Below, piece by piece: positions 57,449 through 64,000 of a stretch of 64,000 bases of DNA. The stretch spans positions 1 to 64,000 of the forward strand of contig FWCC01000296.1 of NCBI GenBank assembly GCA_900169235.1, written 5' to 3'. Under the pieces are notes generated by a model. The model was not told where the DNA came from and made no database searches. It was given only the letters and a program-made list of their open reading frames with translations. A program made the translations under genes and the position numbers. Source of the DNA: Zarea fungicola. Taxonomy: Eukaryota; Ascomycota; Sordariomycetes; Hypocreales; Cordycipitaceae. How positions within the stretch are numbered: the first letter of the stretch is position 1; every line of letters starts with the position of its first letter.

Positions 57449-58269
57449 AGGAATCTTAGCCTCGTTCCCTTGACGGGTACCAGCATGAGCCATTCAAGTG
57501 CAGGGCACTAAAGAAGAAAGAGCAAGGTTTCCTTCTGGAAAAGGAAAAGGGATACTATATTTGATGCGGCTGGGACCGCTCGTGAACCGGCGTCTGGGGT
57601 TATGATGTTTACGATTTGCAAGATGTTCTGAAGCACTCGCTTTACTCGGTTATATATTTCTCCCCTTCATTCACTTCTTTGTATTTATTCAGGATAGACT
57701 CTTGCGGTTGTGAAACAGTCGATATCAATGCATTTATGACACTTCTGGCAAGACAATATTGTTTTTGTGTGATGACTAATTTCGCCTCCAATTCTGCAAC
57801 TGGGAATAATTTTTTGAGATCATCGCAGCCAACTATCATGCCGCTCGACTAATTTGGTAGATCCGGCTCCAAGCCGGTACTCTACAGTACTTACCTGGGT
57901 TTGATACACTAAAGCGGGATGCTTTTTCTTGTTGGCAGGAAGAATCAGGAAAAGATCGCCGACTACACCGTTACCCGCCTGTGTTGAGGGCGAATGCGCC
58001 GACAGAAACCAGTTTCCGGCATACAAATCGCCGATACAGTCACTCTGTGCCGTGTGCAAGAAGTCATTTCTAGCAGTCGGCTCGGATAGGTTTCTTGAGC
58101 CAGATCAAATAAAAAAATGAAATAAAAAACATGACATTCGCTATTCTCTCAACCCTTTTGCTTTGTACATGACCGAGCCCATAATCCGCATCCGCATCGT
58201 ATACCACCCTATCCCGCGTTTCTATAAAAAAAATCATGGTATCTTGAGGGAAATTTTCTTCCTCTTTTC
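57449..58269. other. Convergent spacer
   Basis: 821 bp between convergent GH16 (+) and RPC1 (-) genes. It should contain both 3' UTRs; only short frames without motifs are present. Confidence 0.6.
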
Positions 58270-61200
58270 TTATACGTGTTGCTTCCGCCGCCTCTTCGTT
58301 TCTGACGTCCACGCATCCTCAAAAAGTGTTGCTCGTTGACCCACGTCCGCCGACGCGATACCCAGGCGCCGTACCACCTGGAATGCGCCAGTGCCAACCG
58401 CCATGCCCTGGCCCATAATGATACCCTCACTGACACCCTCAATCCTGTCTGTCTTCATGGCTGCTGCCGCCTCAAACAAATGGTCGGGTGTCTTCTCAAA
58501 AGATGCCAGATGCAAGACGCTGTCGCGCATCTTGGACAGACCAAAACGTGTAATGCCCAGAATCTCGCCCTTGAACGTCATTGCATCAGCTAGGAGCTGC
58601 ATGTGCCGGTGATCAATTTCCATGAACTTCATGACCTGCTCAATCTCAAATGCAATCGTCGTTCGCGCCGCCTCGATACCCAGCACGTCGTTGCACTCCA
58701 TGACGCTATTGGTCCGTACCTCTGTGCCGACCACGCCTTCTGTCGTCATGCACGCCTGGAATCCGTAGCCTTCCACCAGCACTCGGTGCGTGCCGTCGGC
58801 GCACGTCTCAATCAGCGCTCGAGTGGCATCAGAGTAGCCAGAGATGGGCAGCATCGGGAGCATGCGTCGAAGCGCGTTAGCGCGGAGCAACATATCACCG
58901 ACATCTTCGGATGCCTTTCCTCTTGTCGTACGCTTCGACAAGGCATTAGCTGGGTCGTGCACGCGAATCGAGATTCGGTCACCGATTATGGACAAGTCTG
59001 TTGCCTGAACCTTCATCTTGCGGTCTTTGCAAATGGCGTGTGCAATGTCGTGAATACTCACGCCGAGATGCATGTCGGCCAGCGCCTGCCTATCCACCTG
59101 TACCACCACGTTGCCTTCATCCGCCCGCCACTCATCTTCGATATAATGTAGCACGTCTTGCAGGAAGATCTTTTCAATGCGGGCCTTGACAACCTTGGCG
59201 GCCTCAATCTGCTGATTGTTCATCAGGGGGCACGTAATGACTGGGGTACTGATGGTCTTGGAGGCGTTGATGATTTCTTTGATACGTGGAACACCCTGTG
59301 TAATACTCATACCGGCGACACCTGCAAAATGGAAAGTCTTGAGGGTCATCTGAGTACCGGGTTCACCAATAGACTGCGCACCAACAGCACCAACGGCATG
59401 GCCAGGCTCGACCTGTGCTTTTTTATATTTGTGTAGGCAGAGCCTGATAAAGAGTCGTAGCGTTGTAGCTGTGATTTTGGCTGTGCGGTCGGAATGATCC
59501 TGTGCTGCTGAGCGTATTTTCTCGTTGCCAGTAATGCCTGCCAAGGCACGCACTCTCGATAGCTTGTCAATTAGCTTACCAACGAAGTCTTCCACCTCGG
59601 TGATGAACTTTCTCGCTCCCTCGTGCTCGTCCACAGCGTAGTCACTAACATCATCGTAGTCAAGATCCTCCCCATACAAGAGACCCTTGCGAGGGAATCG
59701 CTTCCGCTCGTTGGCAAGCATACCAGCACACAACTCTCGGGCTTCATTCGGGGTAAGCGGTGCCTCTTCGTTATTCCAGGTAGTATTCTCAGCGTGTCGC
59801 CATGTGCGAATAAACTGCACAGGGACTCCTGAGCCCTCCATATCGACAGGATCAAGTCGATCACCACCAAATTGGAACTGAACAACAGTACCTCCAGAAG
59901 TCCGAACCGTATCGTCATACTGCGTAGAGAGATCCTCCAGCGACTTCATCAACCGACGCGACATGTAACCAGTTTCGGCAGTCTTGACAGCGGTATCTAC
60001 CAGACCTTCACGGCCCGAAATAGCGTGAAAGAGAAACTCTGTAGGGTACAGACCAGTGAAGAAGCTATTCTTGACGAAGCCTTTGGAGGGAGGCTGTCGG
60101 GCGTTCTTGAAAAAGTGCGGCAAACTACGGTCCTGGAAACCATCCGGAACACGTTGACCACCGATAATTTGCTGACCGACCAAGGCCACCATCTGAGCGA
60201 CGTTAATGTCGGAACCCTTGGAGCCAGACTTGGCCATGATGAGCGGAGCATTATTGCGACTGAGTGTATCAACACAGTAATCACCGGCCTGCTGTCTAAC
60301 TTTGGAGAGAATACCAGAGATGGAATTTTCCAGCGTCTGCTCCAAGTTACAACCGGGTGCCTTCTCTAGCTTACCAGCCTTGAAGCTCTCGATGAGGTCA
60401 TCGCATTGTTTGTACGCGATTGACACCAAGCGTTCCGTCTCAGCCGTGAGACTTGCCGTGGGACAGACATCACCCACGCCAATGGAGAAGCCTCGGTTTG
60501 TAAGTCCTCTGGCGCAGAGTCGTGCCAGACGGTTCATGGCAGTTGCAGCCTCGTCTGCTCCAAAATCACGGAGCATGACGTAAAAGACAGAGTCCTTTTT
60601 CCCAGACCCAACCGTTGCCTTGTCCATGACGCCGCACATAACCTCAGAATTGCGCACCACCAACCAACCGTCATTAGGATCCATGTCTGGGATGTTCTTG
60701 GATCTACCAGAAAAGGTTTTGCACTTGGCCTCAAAGTTGACTTGGATCTTTGATGCCTTGTTTGGACGCATCATGACATTGAAGAGCTGCTTTCCTGTCC
60801 AAAGCGCGACAGGAGCAATGATTGTCGGTGGTGGAAGATCCAGCGGAGTCTTGGTGTCGAGCATGTGCATACACATGTAGGTAAACGTTTTGCGATCGTA
60901 GAATCTGTCCTTGCTGCTGAATAAGAACGCAGCTGTGATGAAATCCTGAGTGGCTCCAATAATAGGGGCACCGTCCTTTGGAGTAGAAAGATTGTGTCTG
61001 ACTCCCATAAGTGTGATTGCCTCGGTACGGGCTTCTTCCGTCTGCGGAACGTGAAGATTCATTTCATCACCGTCGAAATCGGCGTTGTAAGGATTGCAAA
61101 CACACTCGTTGAGTCGGAATGTTCTCCAAGGGCGAACCTTGACAAGATGGCTCATGATACTGAGCTTGTGTAGCGAGGGTTGGCGATTGAAGAGCACAAT

Positions 61201-62663
61201 GTCGCCATCCTCAATGTGACGCTCGACGACATCTCCAATTTGAAGATGGACCGCCACCATGTTTCTATTACCAAACTTGAGGTTTATCTTATAGCCGCCT
61301 TCATCGAGCTTGATAACACTTTGGGCTCCGGGCCAGACATCCGGGCCATTCTTGACGCACTGTCGCAGCTTTTCAATGTTTTGGCGCTGAACCCTCTCAG
61401 GGTATGTAAGATTTTTGGCAACCAGCTGGGGAATTGCGACCTCGTCAATGCCCAGGTTGGGATCTGGCGAAATGACTGTGCGGCCAGAAAAGTCGACACG
61501 TTTTCCCGACAAGTTACCACGGAATCGACCTTGTTTACCCTTGAGACGCTGGCAGAAACCTCTCATGGCTTTGCCAAAGCCAGGCTGCTGCAAGCCGGGG
61601 ACATCGCTGTTGACGTACATTGCGATTTGTGTCTGTAGGTACTCCCACTGCTCCATGATTGTCTGAATCGCAGAGCCTTTTTGCAATGCGGACCGAATCA
61701 TGCCGCTCACCCAAACAATATCAGCAAGCTTTGTCGTAATATCATCCTCGTTACTGGCATTATCCTGAGCCACGGACGGTCTGATGCACACAGGAGGGGC
61801 TGGCAGAAACTGCCAGATAAACATTTCGGGTCGGCCCTCAGTCGGGTTTATGCCAAGCAGCTCGCAGTCGGTGGATGTAATCATCTTGAAGAGGTTAAGA
61901 ACGCGCAGAGGATTGAGATCCTCCATGGCTTTGCGGAGATGCTTTTCCAGTTCCGGGTTCGCACGCTTTGCCTCGGAGAATGAGTTGTCAAACAGTACCT
62001 TGCTCTCCGGGGGTACCTTTTTAATGGCGGTGGATTTATTGTATGCGACAAACTTGTCGTGGACGAGCTTAAGGACTCCGATCTTGCGAATCTGTCCGTT
62101 GACACAGTTGCAGTAGGGGCAAATCTTGGTCTTTCTGCATTGCTCGTTGATCCTCTTGCAAATTTGAGTGCGTCGCAGGTTGTCGATGAAGGGCCGGCGG
62201 AGCTCGGAGAGGAATTGTCGTCGCTGTGGTTCGTCGAGCAGAACGCGGCCGCAATCCTTGCAAATCTCCTGGAGAATAGAAATAATGAAGCGCAGGTAGC
62301 CTACGTGGAAGACAGGCAGCGGAAGCCTGACGTATCCGAAGTGGCCATTGCAGTTCTGGAGCGTTTCGCTACAGGTCGCGCATTTGCCGGTCTTGCTGGA
62401 AGTACCGAGCTGATAATCGAGGGGTCCATTCTGGTAAGGTGCGCGGTTGTTTTCAATGTCATAGAGAAGTCGGTTGGAAATCTCCGTGACGGCCTGGTTG
62501 GAAATATCTTGGTTTGATCTATTCGAGTGTGAGTAAGTTTGTTCACAGCGGTGTGGGCATACACGTCTTGGCCGTACTGAATACCAAACTTGATGCCGCG
62601 AAAGCGCTTGGGGACCTTGTCAACAAGCTGCTGCTTGACGCCAGTGTCGTGTACGTGGGCCAT
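58270..62663 (-). CDS. RPC1: DNA-directed RNA polymerase III largest subunit
   Basis: Exons 62663-62578 and 62518-58270 encode about 1444 residues, the usual length of the Pol III largest subunit (RPC160). It forms the catalytic centre with RPC2 and makes tRNA, 5S rRNA and U6. The intron (60 bp, GTAC...ATAG) joins KFGIQ to SNQDISNQAV, restoring the conserved start. An N-terminal zinc-binding region (CATCSETLQNCNGHFG) and a second C-x2-C pair (CPYCNCVNG) are present. The metal A-binding NADFDGD lies at 507-513 (YNADFDGDEMNLHVPQ). The bridge helix and trigger loop region contains VGAVGAQSIGEPGTQMTLKTFHFAG. The final exon lacks any Pol II-type heptad tail and ends in basic residues KRRRKQHV. The subunit type is assigned from overall resemblance and from the absence of the CTD. 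Confidence 0.96.
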
Positions 62664-64000
62664 GCCGCCAAGACGTACGAGCAGCGGTGCCCGGTTCTAT
62701 AACATGTGGTTGTTGATCTGGGCGACTGTACTGAAGCTGCAATGTAATAATTGCGGCTATTCAAATTGTTGTTGTCACAAACATGGCGATGGAAAGAAAA
62801 TTTGCGAGCTTCGAAGCGTCAGTGGAGTCATAGTCGTACCCCACCATTCTAGGAATTGGAGCTCCCGCACTGCGCGACAGCGGGCGTGGCGGGCAGGCGC
62901 ATTGTACCAAACTGGATATGCCACATGATGCCGTAATTATTGATGTAGGGGGGAAATCAACTTAATAAAAATTTACAGTAGCGGATTTGACTTGAATTTG
63001 TGCAGGGACATGTTCTCATGCTGTAACTGGCATTGGTTGCGCTTAGTGTTAGTCATGGGTTCAACTGTGACAAGCCAATTTTATGCAGCAAATAAGAGCT
63101 CACAAGCGTTTGTGTTTATTTTATTTTATTTTACTTCTCTCTTTCTTTCTTTCTTTCTTTTTAAAGAAAAATCAGCACTACATTTAGAACATGGCTCTGT
63201 ATTTCTTCAGCATTGCTAAAAATCACACTCTCCCTCACTGCCTTTTCAACCTCCTTGTAGGTTCACGTTTGATCTGTTGGTCACTTGCTGAAGCAGCAGC
63301 GTATTTAGAGAGATAAGAGGCCCCCCCCCAAAAGAATTAATTCCAATTCTCCGGCCTGGCCCTCTTCAACCCTCTGCGATCAAGTACTCAGGCTATTCTC
63401 CGCTACCTTCTTTGCATGCGAAGTATCCTTCCGACTTACAAAACAGTAAGCCACCCTATACTATGTATAGCATCGTGGGCCGGAGCCATCATTCTTCCTC
63501 AGGGAGCTGTCACAAAGTTCCGTAGCTCGACCAAGATACTGTAATCTCAACATGTTACAGGATTTAAATCACATTCATGATAATCGCAAAGACAGGCACT
63601 TATCATTCATGAGAGGGGGCCTGTAGCCGGAGCCTAAATAAACCGCCGGGAGTTAAGAAAGATCAGTTTGTTAGGTGGTCTACATGGTTTGTGATATCAA
63701 CGTCACCGCTGTGGTGGGGAGTGAGTAGTTCTGCTTACCGGCTCGCAACAGTTTCCCCCCAATGCATCTCTAAAGATCCTGTTAAAATATTGTGTTGAGA
63801 AAACATGAGCCAAGCAAGCCTCCCTCTTCCCAACAGGCCCCCAAAATTCTCCGACAATTCCACAAAAGCCCGTGGCGGAGATTCCGCGCTAGGATTTAGC
63901 CGGCTACCTGCCTACCTATATTAGTGCCTGATCGCCCGTAAAAAGCTTACCCCAACCCTTCATTCATTGGAGCATCGCTGACGAGTATCCAGACATCATT
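62664..64000. other. RPC1 upstream region and window edge
   Basis: No gene was recognised in 1.3 kb. It should contain the RPC1 promoter near 62664-63000. A TTTTA/CTTT microsatellite lies at 63115-63162 and a C9 run at 63321-63329. Confidence 0.55.
63115..63162. repeat. TTTTA then CTTT microsatellite
   Basis: Several TTTTA-like units run into about five CTTT units and a final T-rich tail. It lies about 450 bases upstream of the RPC1 start. Confidence 0.85.

Noticed and set aside
56579..57493. Minus-strand frame of 304 codons
   Set aside because: It is antisense to the GH16 gene; length comes from codon bias, and no motif is visible.

Overview
The window is nuclear DNA of a filamentous ascomycete, most likely a Sordariomycete and possibly Hypocreales. 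This is inferred from short 50-100 bp GT-AG introns with CTAAC-like branch points, from fungal protein families (Zn2Cys6 factor, tricalbin, GT34 mannosyltransferase, NRPS, GH16), and from 0.4-6 kb spacers rich in pyrimidine tracts and microsatellites. No rRNA, tRNA, CRISPR array or intact transposon was recognised. I assembled exon structures by hand from reading frames and splice signals; all intron phases close.

Layout: 0.7-1.3 kb (-) a three-exon UBE2W-type ubiquitin-conjugating enzyme; 3.0-4.5 kb (+) a CaMK-type kinase; 5.1-6.3 kb (-) an unrecognised conserved-looking protein; 9.6-11.6 kb (-) histidyl-tRNA synthetase with apparent dual mitochondrial/cytosolic starts; 12.1-13.4 kb (-) an alpha/beta hydrolase; 14.1-17.1 kb (-) a transcription factor with two C2H2 fingers plus a Zn2Cys6 cluster, divergent from an MFS transporter at 19.0-20.8 kb (+); 21.6-23.5 kb (+) a FYVE-RING (Pib1-like) E3 ligase; 25.9-30.6 kb (+) a tricalbin; 33.3-37.5 kb (+) a single-module NRPS; 38.3-39.3 kb (+) proteasome subunit beta5; 39.6-41.2 kb (-) mitochondrial Qri7; 41.5-44.5 kb (-) a large single-pass membrane protein; 45.7-46.1 kb (-) a decayed ABC-transporter remnant; 50.4-52.5 kb (+) a Mnn10/Mnn11-type mannosyltransferase; 56.5-57.4 kb (+) a secreted GH16 glucanase; 58.3-62.7 kb (-) the RNA polymerase III largest subunit.

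Most loci are independent housekeeping genes (translation, Pol III transcription, proteolysis, ubiquitin, ER-plasma membrane contacts, cell wall). Two places look accessory: the transcription factor/MFS pair around a 1.9 kb shared upstream region, and the lone A-T-C NRPS with a condensation-domain-like N-terminal remnant. The 44.5-50.4 kb stretch is the largest gene-poor region; it holds the ABC pseudogene and a two-base ambiguity. The most useful results are the small-exon E2 gene, the probable missing N-terminal exon of the mannosyltransferase, the unusual NRPS, a possible ubiquitin-binding zinc finger inside the FYVE-RING protein, and the ABC-transporter relic.
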